NCBI GenBank assembly: GCA_963798865.1
Contig: CAWCVZ010000005.1
Location: 434,001 to 498,000, forward strand
DNA length: 64,000 bases
From: RBG-16-34-14 sp963798865
GTDB lineage: Bacteria > Bacteroidota > Ignavibacteria > Ignavibacteriales > Ignavibacteriaceae
Direction of reading: 5' to 3'
Shown here one piece after another: positions 15,204 through 25,900 of the stretch. Position numbers and translations under genes: made by a program. The notes below the pieces were generated by a model. The model saw only the letters and a program-made list of their open reading frames with translations. It was not told the DNA's origin and did not search any database. Positions within the stretch are counted from its first letter, which is position 1. The number at the start of each line of letters is the position of its first letter.

Positions 15204-17591
15204 ATGAAAACAGAGAATGAATTAAAATTCCCATTCAAAACATATCTTAGCTTAAAACCTCTTATTGAGTTTTGGGAAAAAGAATTCTTTAATACCAATA
15301 TTTATAAGTCCGATCTCGTAAAAATTGCTCTGGAAAAAATTAAACAGGCTCCTGAATTAAATAATCTTATAGAAGATGTCTCAATTCTTGAAAAGCATAA
15401 AGATATTGTTGATCTGCTTATGGCAGTTATTTACCCTGCAGCGTCATGGGACCAACAGATAAGCGGATCGGTTGTACCTTTTTCTTTCAATTTTTTTTAC
15501 AGAACTCCCTTGTTTGAAAAAGTAATTCCCAAAGATGGAATTTTTAATATTGAAAAAATCGGTTTGGATCCTAAGACTGTTTTTAAAAGTAAAATTATTA
15601 GTGCATACCTGATTATACTTGATCAACTCTACAATGTTAAAGTAAATATCAAAAATCCTTTGGTTATAAAAATTAAGGATGAAGATACCTCTATTAATAA
15701 ATACTTCCAGTTGAATATTGATGGTTCATTTGTAAGAGCCGTTTGCGTTGATGATTTACCCAAATTAAGCAGGGAAGATATTAAGCGGCTTTTAAATGAT
15801 GCGCACAATATAAATCTGTGGAATAAATTTTTACCGCCGGACAAATTTGAGTTTCAGGGATTTGTAACCTTTTCCGTTATTGATGTAACAGAACAGGAAG
15901 CTATTTCGGCAATTAAATTTGATCTTCTTGAAAATGAATCTTTTATGTCCCTTGAAAGATTTCATGAATTAGAAGATAAAGTTCGTTCTCTTTTTATGCT
16001 GCCTGATCTGAAGATTGGACTTGCTGCAATTCCGGAAGATTGGACGACCGCAAGCAATAAAGGATGGAAGATAGGAGACAGCTTTATTCTTAATGATCAG
16101 TGTAAGCTTGATGAGTGTGATTGTACAGATTCTTTTTACGGTAAGGCATTTAGAACAAATGTACCGGCCATTATAGATGATATAGAAAACTATGAAAGCA
16201 GGGGTAAAATAGAAAACGAACTTCTAAAGCTTGGTATAAGAAATGCCTTGATCGCTCCTCTTCAGTATAAAAACAAAATTATTGGTGCGTTTGAAATAGG
16301 TTCCCCAAATCCGGGAGATATTAATTCTCTTAATTCAGTAAAAATAAAAAGTATTCTTCCTTTATTTTCAACTGCTGTAAAAAGGAATGCTGATGATTTT
16401 GAAAACCAGATCCAGAAAATAATTAAGGAGAAGTGCACTGCAATTCATCCTTCTGTTGAGTGGAAGTTCAGGAGAGCCGCTGCAAATCTAATTTCAAACA
16501 AGGCAGGTAATAAACTTGCAGAAATGGAGCCGATTGTTTTTGACAATGTATATCCCCTTTATGGTCTTACTGATATTAGGAATTCTTCAGAGTTCAGAAA
16601 TGAATCTGTAAGAAACGATATTGTTGAACATCTTAAGCTTGCAAAAGGAGTTCTTGAGTCTGCTAATCACGTAAAGAAGCTTCCTTTATTTGATGAAATG
16701 ATGTTCAGGATAGAGAAACATATCAATCGTGTAAAGAATGGAATAAATTCAGGCGATGAAGTTGTTATTCTTGAATTTTTACAGAATGAAATAGAACCGG
16801 TTTTTAATCATATAAAAGATTATGATTCTTCTTTAAATGATCTTATAAAAAATTATAAAAACACTTTGGACCCGGTACACAAAACTCTTTATACAAAACG
16901 AAGCGAGTATGAAGAGAGCGTAAATCTTATTAATGAAACGATATCAAATTATTTAGATGAATGCGATGAAGAAGCACAAAAAATGTTCACTCATTATTTT
17001 GAAAAATATAAAACCGATGGCGTTGAGCACGGAATTTATATTGGCGGATCTCTTATAGAGCATGGTAAGTTTGATCAAATCTATCTTAAGAACCTACGGT
17101 TGTGGCAGTTAATGGTTATGTGCGGTGCAGTTAATAAACTTAATGAGCTTACTCCAAAATTAAAGATGCCTCTTGAAACTTCTCATCTTATTCTTGTACA
17201 GAATACCCCGATGTCAATAAGGTTCAGGTTTGATGAAAAGAAATTTGATGTTGATGGAACTTATAATTTGAGGTATGAAATTATGAAGAAGAGGATTGAT
17301 AAAGCTTTAATAAAAGGAACAAAGGAAAGATTAACCCAACCGGGAAAAATTGCAATAGTATATTCTAATATTAAAGAAGCTCTTGAATATAAAAGATATG
17401 TAGAGTTTCTTGAAAATATTGGCAATACAAAATGCAGGCTTGAAGAATTTGACCTTGAAGATTTACAGGGAATGTCCGGATTAAGAGCATTAAGATTTAC
17501 AGTTAATCTCGATTCAAAAGCACTGCAGAAAAAAATGAAGATGAATGAAATTTCAGGAACAGTTAGTTCTTTTGAGGAAATTTTAAATTAA
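15204..17591 (+). CDS. Large GAF-domain cytoplasmic protein, function unknown
   Basis: A 795-aa protein with no signal or membrane segment. A GAF-like domain lies at about residues 250-395, with AFRTNVPAIIDDI, IRNALIAPLQYKNKIIGAFEIGSP and the following helix matching the strand-helix pattern of GAF sensors. The preceding 250 residues are of mixed fold and unknown family. Residues 400-600 are mostly helical, and the C-terminal part (about 610-770) contains GIYIGGSLIEHGKFDQIYLKN-type conserved-looking strands. No output enzyme is visible, so it could be a scaffold or sensor. Stands alone between acuI (same strand) and tag (opposite). Confidence 0.7.
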   Translation: MKTENELKFPFKTYLSLKPLIEFWEKEFFNTNIYKSDLVKIALEKIKQAPELNNLIEDVSILEKHKDIVDLLMAVIYPAASWDQQISGSVVPFSFNFFYRTPLFEKVIPKDGIFNIEKIGLDPKTVFKSKIISAYLIILDQLYNVKVNIKNPLVIKIKDEDTSINKYFQLNIDGSFVRAVCVDDLPKLSREDIKRLLNDAHNINLWNKFLPPDKFEFQGFVTFSVIDVTEQEAISAIKFDLLENESFMSLERFHELEDKVRSLFMLPDLKIGLAAIPEDWTTASNKGWKIGDSFILNDQCKLDECDCTDSFYGKAFRTNVPAIIDDIENYESRGKIENELLKLGIRNALIAPLQYKNKIIGAFEIGSPNPGDINSLNSVKIKSILPLFSTAVKRNADDFENQIQKIIKEKCTAIHPSVEWKFRRAAANLISNKAGNKLAEMEPIVFDNVYPLYGLTDIRNSSEFRNESVRNDIVEHLKLAKGVLESANHVKKLPLFDEMMFRIEKHINRVKNGINSGDEVVILEFLQNEIEPVFNHIKDYDSSLNDLIKNYKNTLDPVHKTLYTKRSEYEESVNLINETISNYLDECDEEAQKMFTHYFEKYKTDGVEHGIYIGGSLIEHGKFDQIYLKNLRLWQLMVMCGAVNKLNELTPKLKMPLETSHLILVQNTPMSIRFRFDEKKFDVDGTYNLRYEIMKKRIDKALIKGTKERLTQPGKIAIVYSNIKEALEYKRYVEFLENIGNTKCRLEEFDLEDLQGMSGLRALRFTVNLDSKALQKKMKMNEISGTVSSFEEILN

Positions 17592-17623
17592 AATCCATCC
17601 CTTGTTTAAACATTGGCAAGAAA

Positions 17624-18202
17624 TTATTTAACAAGTTCTTTATGCCTGAAACAATCTATAGTATGGTCATTAACCATACCCGTGGCTTGCATATGAGCGT
17701 ATATTATAGTGGAACCAACAAAAGTAAAACCTCTCATTTTTAAATCTTTGCTGATTAAATCAGACAAGTCAGTTTTTGCAGGGATCTCTTTTAAAGATTT
17801 GAATTTATTTATGATTGGTTTTCTGTTTACAAAACTCCAGATATATTTGTCAAAAGTTCCAAATTCTTTTCTTACCTGAAGAAACGCCTTTGCATTGGAA
17901 ACTGCAGATTCAATTTTTAATTTATTTCTTATAATGCCTTCATCTTTAAGTAAAGAATTAATTTTTCTTTTATCATAACCGGCAACCTTATAAAAATCAA
18001 AATTATCAAATGCTTTTCTAAAGTTTGTTCTTTTTTTAAGAATTGTAAACCAGCTCAGTCCCGCCTGCATACCTTCAAGTACTAAGAATTCAAAAAGTTT
18101 TTTGTCATTATGAACCGGTACACCCCATTCTTTATCATGATAATTTATATACAACTTATCGTTGTTTGACCAGGCACATCTTTTAATAATCTTGGTAGGC
18201 AT
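17624..18202 (-). CDS. tag: DNA-3-methyladenine glycosylase I
   Basis: Base-excision repair enzyme removing 3-methyladenine. A 192-aa protein from ATG 18202; this start is preferred to one 60 bases upstream because it avoids overlapping the DUF2203 gene and puts KRCAW near the N-terminus as in the family. Zinc ligands and motifs are all visible: RCAW, YHDKEWGVPVHND, the catalytic-region LFEFLVLEGMQAGLSW, and the C-terminal MRGFTFVGSTI and NDHTIDCFRH. The DUF2203 gene upstream ends 4 bases before this ATG, so they are co-transcribed. Confidence 0.96.
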   Translation of the reverse strand: MPTKIIKRCAWSNNDKLYINYHDKEWGVPVHNDKKLFEFLVLEGMQAGLSWFTILKKRTNFRKAFDNFDFYKVAGYDKRKINSLLKDEGIIRNKLKIESAVSNAKAFLQVRKEFGTFDKYIWSFVNRKPIINKFKSLKEIPAKTDLSDLISKDLKMRGFTFVGSTIIYAHMQATGMVNDHTIDCFRHKELVK

Positions 18203-18206
18203 TGAT

Positions 18207-18593
18207 TCAGGAATTAAGATAATCTTCCGGGATGGGTTTTCTGCCGGCATATCCGGATTCAATATCGTGATAATATTTTATTTCGTCCTCATCACTTTTC
18301 CAGCAAAGTAAAACTTCTACATTATTAATAACTGCAGGGAAATCCACAAGCCCTATTGTAAAATTCCAGTCTTTAAAAAAACATCCGATCTCCTCAAGCT
18401 CAGCGATAAAACCATTTAAATCTTCAGTCAATTTTTTTATTTGGGGGTTATACTTGATGTATTCGTCATCTATTTGTTCTGCAGTCAGTCTCATTTCTCT
18501 TGATGTATCAAGAATATCTTTTACAATTCTTCTAACAAGGGGAAGAGTGCTTCGTGCCTCGGCGGGAGTAAAAAATTTTGTAGCGGTAGTCAT
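18207..18593 (-). CDS. DUF2203 family protein
   Basis: A 128-aa small cytoplasmic protein with the DUF2203 hallmarks: an N-terminal helical segment opening FFTPAEARSTLPLVRRI, a second helix pair, then IGLVDFPA, VEVLLCWKSDEDEIKYYHD and SGYAGRKPIP. Function of the family is not known to me. It precedes the DNA glycosylase tag with only 4 bases between stop and start, which may hint at a DNA-damage context, though this is only positional. Confidence 0.9.
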   Translation of the reverse strand: MTTATKFFTPAEARSTLPLVRRIVKDILDTSREMRLTAEQIDDEYIKYNPQIKKLTEDLNGFIAELEEIGCFFKDWNFTIGLVDFPAVINNVEVLLCWKSDEDEIKYYHDIESGYAGRKPIPEDYLNS

Positions 18594-19059
18594 TTTGTGT
18601 AATTAATTAGTTAACTTCTAAATGCAAATTTAGAATTTTATGAACTTAAAAAAAGTTATTTTTAAAAAGTTGCTATATTAAATTTTGGGAATGCAGAAAA
18701 AAATACACACGGATATTTTTGCTGGTTAGCATTGACTTTATCAAAGTTTTTTAGAAGTTTCTATTTAGTGATAATAATGTTTAATGTAAACTAAACTTAA
18801 AAGGAATTTTTTTATCGAAATAATTATACTCTGCATTGATTATCCACAACAGTGTTTATCCTGGTTTAATACTAAAACGATGCTATGTTATTAATTCGTT
18901 TAGAAGAAATTTTATTATTAATGAGCTTGTTACTGTCGGAAAAATAATTATTCAAAATTAAATAGAGAGAGATGAGAGTACTTTTTATATTTTTTTCTTT
19001 AAAAAACACATTCTTATTTCAGCCATCTACTTTTTCAATTAAAATGTGAAGGAGGCATT
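18594..19059 (+). other. 466-bp intergenic leader upstream of the surface-protein locus
   Basis: No ORF, repeat or convincing hairpin terminator is visible. The stretch is very AT-rich and holds one TTATCCACA (18840-18848) and a TTGAC at 18731. Its length before the DUF4397-receptor-PorV operon, and the good GAAGGAGG site just before 19060, suggest promoter and regulatory DNA for that locus. Confidence 0.4.
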
Positions 19060-19776
19060 ATGCACAAAATTGGTAAGAATAAATTTTTATATACAGTTGG
19101 TGTTATTCTAATTTTATTCTCTGGTTGCGTAGATACAGGTGTACAATCAATCCCGGATAGTATTATTTATTATAGCCAATTGAAATTTACAAACCTGGTT
19201 GCCGGTGCCGGTACTGCCACATTTACTTTAAATGGACAATCAATTGGTAGTGCAGATTTTGGACAAGAAGCTCCCGGATCGTTTATGCAGGTACAGGCAG
19301 GTAATAAAACTTTAGATGTTGGTTTTACCAGCGCTGCAACTCAGCAATACAAATTCTCTGCTGATACAGATTATAAAATCAGAATTTTCTTAATTGGTAC
19401 GGCAGCTTCAAATGACTTAATGAAAAATAATCAAAGGTACATTTGGCAGACCAAGGATTCCCCAAATGGAGCCGCTTTATTCCCTCCCGATACGGGTCAG
19501 GTTGATCTATTTAATGGTTCGCCCGATGCTGAATTAAGTAGTATAAAAATTACAGGTGGTGGATTGGATTCTACATTTACATTTGATAGCCCGCTTGCTT
19601 TGGGTGATAATACCGGTTATATGTTGCTTAAAGCAGGATCATATGCATTTGATGTTACATATAATGATTCCCTTCATTCTACCTTTAATTATGACGTTGC
19701 GGCCAAGGGTAGGTATACTGCAGTTGTGTATGATGTGACTGGTAGTGTGAAAAATGCAGTTTTCGTTGACGATTAG
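19060..19776 (+). CDS. DUF4397-domain lipoprotein
   Basis: A 238-aa surface or periplasmic lipoprotein: hydrophobic signal and lipobox LFSGC (Cys23). The mature part has two DUF4397-like beta modules (about 38-130 and 145-235), each opening with an RVVNASPDA-like strand (KFTNLVAGAG and VDLFNGSPDAEL) and running through NTGYMLLKAGSYAFDV. Preceded by GAAGGAGGC. It is the first gene of the locus with a TonB-dependent receptor 31 bases downstream, an arrangement in which a lipoprotein may act as lid or ligand-capturing partner of the receptor; that role is inference. Confidence 0.85.
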   Translation: MHKIGKNKFLYTVGVILILFSGCVDTGVQSIPDSIIYYSQLKFTNLVAGAGTATFTLNGQSIGSADFGQEAPGSFMQVQAGNKTLDVGFTSAATQQYKFSADTDYKIRIFLIGTAASNDLMKNNQRYIWQTKDSPNGAALFPPDTGQVDLFNGSPDAELSSIKITGGGLDSTFTFDSPLALGDNTGYMLLKAGSYAFDVTYNDSLHSTFNYDVAAKGRYTAVVYDVTGSVKNAVFVDD

Positions 19777-19807
19777 AAAAAAAGTTAAAATTAACGGAGG
19801 AAAAAAC

Positions 19808-22800
19808 ATGTTTAGAAAATTTTATACAATTTTGTTTTTCATACTGTTTGCCAGCTCGTTTATTTTCTCGCAAAATGGTAGAGTTGCCGGAAAAATTATT
19901 GATAAACAAACCGGTGAACCTCTAATTGGCGCAAATGTGATTCTTGAGGGAACCAGTTATGGAGCGGCATCAGATGTTAATGGTGAATATCTAATTCGGC
20001 AAATTTCCCCTGGGTTTTATTCTGTTAAAGCTTCATTTATAGGCTATCAGGATGTTACAGTCCAGAACTTAAGAGTAGTTGCCGGATTAACAACTGATCT
20101 GGATTTTGAGCTCTCTTCTTCTAATATTCAAACCGGGGAAGTGGTTATTGTTTCAGAAAGACCACTCATTGAGAAGAGTTCAACAAATGCTATAAGAATA
20201 GTTAGTGGAGAAGATATTACAAGTTTACCTGTTAGAAGTGTAAATGATATTATTGCTCTTCAACCCGGTGTTGTAAGACAAAATGATAAAACTTTTATTC
20301 GTGGGAGCCGACCTGATGAAACCGGTTATATGCTTGAAGGTGCAGACGTAAAAAATATTTTAAACCGTCAGGGTGGTAATCTTATCCCAATTACTCCCGA
20401 TGCTTTGCAGGAAATTTTGGTTCAAGCCGGTGGTTATACCGCCGAATATGGTAATGCTAATGCAGGTATAGTTTCTGGTGATTTTAAAACAGGTTCAAAT
20501 CAGTATCATTTTTCAATAAGAGCCGAAACAGATAACTTCGGAAATTATCCGGGAGATAAATTCTTAGGTACACATTCCTATGGAAATTCTGATTATGTCT
20601 TAACTCTTAGCGGACCTGTTCTGTCGGATAAGCTTAAAATATTCCTTTCGGGTGAAAATTCTTTTAACCGAACTTTAAGCCCAAGTTTTTTCTCGGGAAA
20701 CCCGGCATACTACTCTGATGGTGCGCGTTTTGACACAACCAAAGTTTATGATACTGGTTTTTATGGAGGCAATACAAATGAGTATCAAATTCTTACCTGG
20801 GATGCAGGAAATATTCCGGGTATAATGTCTAACAGATATACAGGAAACGGTACAATCTTATTTGATAATAATCCTCTGATTTTAAGGTTAGCTGGTGCTT
20901 TTACCTGGCAGAGAACAAGAGGTGGGGTTGCAGGAATTGAAAATACTGCTGTAACTTCTCTTATAGATATGTTTAACACCGCACGCTTACCTATGGATGA
21001 CTACTCCAACTTGTTATTAAATTTAAAAGGCACCTATATATTATCTCAGAATATGTTTTTAGAAGGTAATTTTAATTTTTATGATTCGCGGCATAAACGA
21101 TATGATCCTGTTTTTGGAGATGATTTTCTGGCTTATAGCGATAGCTTAGCGGCTTCTCCATACGGATGGCAATATAGTAGTTACGCTATAGGTCCCGATG
21201 GGTATGATTTTTATGGATTCCCATTTAATCGTCCGGGCACATTGTTGGTAGGGGGAAATACAGCAAGTGGACAGGGTAATTTACAGCAATTTGTAAAAGA
21301 CCATAATGGTTATTTTGGCGGATCGCTGGCATTTACAGGACAAGTTGAGAAACATGCTCTTAAACTCGGTGGTTCTTTTCAGAGGTGGACAGTGCGTCAT
21401 TTTGGTGAAGCAGATGCCAGCAACTTTTTACAAACCGTAAGACAGAACCCGGGTTTAGCAGCAAATTCGGATTCTTTGCGAGCTTTAATAGGAAGATCAC
21501 TCTATCGCGATTATGATAATTATGGTTTTGATGTATTCGGAAGCGAAACAGATGCTGCTCCCTTTGATGCAAAGCATCCTGTTCTTGCTTCAGGTTATTT
21601 AGAAGATAGGATTGAAGTTAATGACTTAATAATTAATGCTGGATTCAGGTATGACTTTATAGATATGGATAGCTGGGCCTGGACAAATCCAAAATTACCT
21701 TCAATAAATAATCAAACTAATACTATTCCTGACTCTGCATTCCAGAAAGGAAGTACATTTAGTTACATCTCTCCCAGATTAGGCTTTTCATTTCCTGTAT
21801 CAGACAGGACTGTTTTTCATTTACAGTATGGAAAATTTGTTCAGTCTCCCAGTCTGGATGTAGCATACAGAGGTGTATATCAGGCTGCCCAGATAATAAC
21901 AGCATCTAATTTATTTAATAACCCTATTGCTTATAATCCTGAACCAATTAGAACAACACAATATGAAATAGGATTTTCGCAGCAGATTACAAATTTTGCT
22001 GCCTTTGATTTGACCGCTTTTTATAAAGATATAAAAGGACAATTGCAGTATGCAACAGTACTAACAGACCCTGGTGCTGCCAGAAGTAACTACCAGGCAT
22101 TCATTAATCAGGACTTTGCAACAACAAAAGGTCTCGAATTCAGTTTGAAACTAAGAAGGATTGAAAGAATAAGGGCAGAAGTTAACTATACATATTCTGA
22201 TGCTTCCGGTACGAACTCATTTTCAGGAAGTGGAGTAGGATCTATACAGGTTAATGCTGAAGTTCCAACGGTTTTATTACCCTTATCTTATAATCAAGCA
22301 CACAGAGGTTCAATTTTTCTTGATTACAGATTTGGTGAGGATGATGGCGGCCCAATCCTGCAACAGTTAGGGCTTAATCTCTTATTTACTTTTAACAGCG
22401 GACATCCTTTTACTTATGCGCAATATACAGGTTTAGGTCAATCTCAGGCATGGACAGGTGGTATAATTCCTGCAGTCGATCCCAGGGGGAGAAGGCCGAT
22501 TGGACCTCCTAATTCATCAACTACTCCGTGGGTTTATAATTTAGATCTTCGTATAGATAAAACCGTTAACATTGCTAATCTGGATGTTAACTTTTACTTA
22601 TCTGTTCAGAATGTACTAAACACAAAAAATGTTATTAACGTATATGAAAAAACGGGTAATGCATATAATGATGGATTCTTAGAATCAGTTGATGGGCAGC
22701 AGATAATTGCAGGCTCCAGGTATACAGAAAGATTTGCTGATTTGTACAGAGTTTTAAATTATGATAACAGACAGGCTGCAAGTACCATATATGGTTATGA

Positions 22801-22852
22801 TTTATTCGGTCCACCAAGACAGATTCATCTGGGTGTAGTACTTAATTATTAA
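19808..22852 (+). CDS. TonB-dependent receptor with carboxypeptidase-regulatory-like N-domain
   Basis: An outer-membrane gated channel of 1014 aa. Signal peptide residues 1-22 (ending FIFSQ), CarboxypepD_reg-like beta domain at about 25-110 (GRVAGKIIDKQTGEPLIGANV), plug domain at about 125-240 (LPVRSVNDIIALQPGV, FIRGSRPDETGYMLEG), then a 22-strand barrel ending in a C-terminal Tyr. The start is ATG 19808 with ACGGAGG upstream; a longer frame would overlap the lipoprotein gene. Such receptors import siderophores, glycans or peptides with TonB-ExbBD energy. No SusD gene follows; the partners here are the DUF4397 lipoprotein and a giant surface protein, so the cargo is unclear. Confidence 0.93.
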   Translation: MFRKFYTILFFILFASSFIFSQNGRVAGKIIDKQTGEPLIGANVILEGTSYGAASDVNGEYLIRQISPGFYSVKASFIGYQDVTVQNLRVVAGLTTDLDFELSSSNIQTGEVVIVSERPLIEKSSTNAIRIVSGEDITSLPVRSVNDIIALQPGVVRQNDKTFIRGSRPDETGYMLEGADVKNILNRQGGNLIPITPDALQEILVQAGGYTAEYGNANAGIVSGDFKTGSNQYHFSIRAETDNFGNYPGDKFLGTHSYGNSDYVLTLSGPVLSDKLKIFLSGENSFNRTLSPSFFSGNPAYYSDGARFDTTKVYDTGFYGGNTNEYQILTWDAGNIPGIMSNRYTGNGTILFDNNPLILRLAGAFTWQRTRGGVAGIENTAVTSLIDMFNTARLPMDDYSNLLLNLKGTYILSQNMFLEGNFNFYDSRHKRYDPVFGDDFLAYSDSLAASPYGWQYSSYAIGPDGYDFYGFPFNRPGTLLVGGNTASGQGNLQQFVKDHNGYFGGSLAFTGQVEKHALKLGGSFQRWTVRHFGEADASNFLQTVRQNPGLAANSDSLRALIGRSLYRDYDNYGFDVFGSETDAAPFDAKHPVLASGYLEDRIEVNDLIINAGFRYDFIDMDSWAWTNPKLPSINNQTNTIPDSAFQKGSTFSYISPRLGFSFPVSDRTVFHLQYGKFVQSPSLDVAYRGVYQAAQIITASNLFNNPIAYNPEPIRTTQYEIGFSQQITNFAAFDLTAFYKDIKGQLQYATVLTDPGAARSNYQAFINQDFATTKGLEFSLKLRRIERIRAEVNYTYSDASGTNSFSGSGVGSIQVNAEVPTVLLPLSYNQAHRGSIFLDYRFGEDDGGPILQQLGLNLLFTFNSGHPFTYAQYTGLGQSQAWTGGIIPAVDPRGRRPIGPPNSSTTPWVYNLDLRIDKTVNIANLDVNFYLSVQNVLNTKNVINVYEKTGNAYNDGFLESVDGQQIIAGSRYTERFADLYRVLNYDNRQAASTIYGYDLFGPPRQIHLGVVLNY

Positions 22853-22910
22853 TAAAGGAGAGTTTAATGTTACCACATGAAAAATACAAAATTTGTGGAG
22901 GTTATTTAAT

Positions 22911-25900
22911 ATGAAAAAATTTAATTATTTGAGTTTAATGTTTATTATCCTGGTTTTCCTAGCCACACCGTATAATTTGTTTTCTCATTATAAAGGAGAC
23001 GGTAAGAAAAAACCCCCGGTACAAAAAACTACCGTGGATCCTTCTCAGAGCCTTATTAATATAAATAATATAACTTGCTGGGTTAGTGGAGAAGGATACC
23101 ATGATTGGGTTGTTGGAAGCTCGTGGTGCGGAGCTTTTCCCAGAGGAACGGTAGCGGGCGCTATTTTTGCTGAAGGAATAGTTTGGGGAGGACAGGTCTT
23201 TGATGGTTCATCGCCTGTAGTTAGGGTGAATGGAAATACTTATGCTACCGGTTGTTCACCGATTACCAGATTGTTTAGAGTAAGACCTGATTATGCTAAT
23301 GGAAATCTTACCCAGGATGCTGCCGATTTTAATAACATAGGGATTGGCTCTGTAACTGAAGGTGATGTTCAGGCATTAAGAGATCAATATGCAAAAGACT
23401 GGAATGAATGGCCTGCAAATGAAGGCGCTCCTTACCAGGATGTTAATGGTGATGGACAATATGACCCTACGGTAGATATACCAGGTATCCCGGGTGCATC
23501 CCAGTCTCTTTTTATAAAGTATAATGATGCTATTTCAAGTAATCTTTATGGTGCACCGCCTATTGGTATGGAGGTTTCGGAAACATATTGGGCTTATGCG
23601 TATACCGGTGCATTAGGTAATGTTATTTACAAAAAGGTTGACTTGGTCTATAAAGGAACTCCTAACTCAGCATCTAATTCAAGAATAGACAGTATGTATA
23701 TAGTCCAATGGGCAGATCCTGATGTTGGTAATTCTACAGATGATTTTGCTGGATGCGATACTTCTTTGAACCTGGGTTATGCTTATAGTTCGGGGGCAAC
23801 CGATGCCACATATCAACCATTAGGACTGGCGCCACCTGCTGCAGGTTATGACTTCTTACAAGGTGTCTCTGTTTACACAGGAGACCCCAGTGATAGTGCT
23901 ATATTTAATCTTCATTGGAGAACAGGATATAAATATATAAATCCTAAACCCATGAGCTCTTTTATTTATTTTGCTGCTGGCGGAGCTTGGAACGATCCGG
24001 ATTTTACATACACAGGGTCATTGCAATTTTATAATTTAATGCGTGGGAAATTACCCAGACCTCCATACCCATCGGCAGAATTATTTCCTCCTTCTGTTGC
24101 AGACATTACACCCTTCGGGACTTATCTTTTAGCTGGAGATCCTGTAGCCGGTACTGGAAAATTAGATGGCTCAGCAGAAGGCCCTGGTGACAGAAGAATA
24201 ATGGTAACTAATGGTCCAATTACTATGCACCTTGGTGACACAGCCGAAGTTGTATTAGCTTTGGTAGGAGGCTTAGGTCCCACAGATAATTTAAGCAGTG
24301 TAACAGCAATGAAAAATAATGACGCTGCTGCTCAAACTGTATTTGATCTTCTTTTTCAATTACCGTCTATCCCCCCTCCCGATGTGACCGTTTCAAATTT
24401 AAATAATAAAGTATCTCTTAGCTGGGGATCTAATACCGCAAACTTGAATGCTATTGAACATTTTTCAGATCTTGGATATGACTTTGAGGGTTATGAAGTG
24501 TACCAGTTACCCAGTCCTTCATCAAGTATAGAAGATGGAGTTTTACTTGGTACGTTCGATTTAGTAAATGGTATTACAGCAGTTTATGATACGGTAAATG
24601 ATGCAAATGGCGCATTCATACCCGTACTTGCTGCGGATGGTAAAGATGCAGGGTTGCAGAAGTTTTTAGTAGCAGATACGGATCCGTTCAGGCATACAGC
24701 ATTAAGGAATGGACAGGAATATTATTTTGCTGTTGTATCTTATGCATATAACCCCGCTCCATTGCTGCCTTTTCACATTTTACGATCATCAGTTGTAATA
24801 CGTACTGCTATACCGCAGATGACAACACCTGGAGTCCGCTATAACGGAACTGTTTTAGATACCATCCAGGCAGATCATGTAACCGGAGGAGGTGACGGAG
24901 ATGCTTTTGCTTTAATAATTGATCCCTCCAAACTTACAGGGCACACATATAAAGTTGGTTTCGATACAACCGGGGGAAGTACATCTTGGTTCGTAAGAGA
25001 TGAAACAACTGGTACTGTTAAGGTTTCAGGTCAGGAAAATCAATCCGGGAATAATGATTACCCGGTCATTGATGGATTAGTAGTGAAAGTAACCGGACCT
25101 CCGGTTGCAGGGAAATCTTATACTTATAAAAGTGCAGATCCACTGAATTTGAGCCCTGTTGCCACGGCGGCAGATCCGGAATATGCCGGTGGACGCTGGT
25201 TTACAGGCGGAAGTCATGGAGGGGAAATATTCTTTGGTGGAGTTTTCCTGGAACCAAATTTCTGGGGAGAAACTTCCGTAAATCCGGCTGAATATAAATC
25301 TGTTAAGTTAAATTTCCGGCCTATGGCTTCATATACTGATTTGAATGGTAATGGAAGTTATGATATAGGTGAACCATATTTTGTTGATGATACTACTAAG
25401 ATACAGAAGGCATTTATGTATCAAACATTCTCACCAGCTGCCTATGAAGGATTCTTTAATCTTCCTTTTACAGCGTGGGATGTTGACGATCCTGCAAATC
25501 CAAGACAACTTAATGTTGTTGTAAGAGACAGAGATCAAAACCATCAGTGGGATTTACATAATTTAACGGATCCGGCTGATCCTCTATTACCCAATAATGG
25601 TGACCAACAATTCAATTATACATGGATATTAAATACTAACTATGATCCAACAGGCACAAAGTACGGAGACGGTACTGGTGGATCCATAGATTTCTGGAGC
25701 TACGATGGAGGGAATGGTATTTGGGATGGAATGTGGTGTATGTGGGTAGATGATAGAGGGAATGGGGGTATGTTAGCAGAAGAATGCTCATTTACACTCT
25801 TCCCAAACAGAGTTAATACAATTGAGGATTCATTTACCTTCTCTGTTCCGGACGTTACCACAAGTCAGTCATTAGCTCAAAATGACGTTAAGAATATTAA

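Noticed and set aside
18840..18848. TTATCCACA, identical to a DnaA box
   Set aside because: A single box with no cluster, no dnaA/dnaN/gidA neighbours and no AT-rich unwinding element; too weak for an origin.
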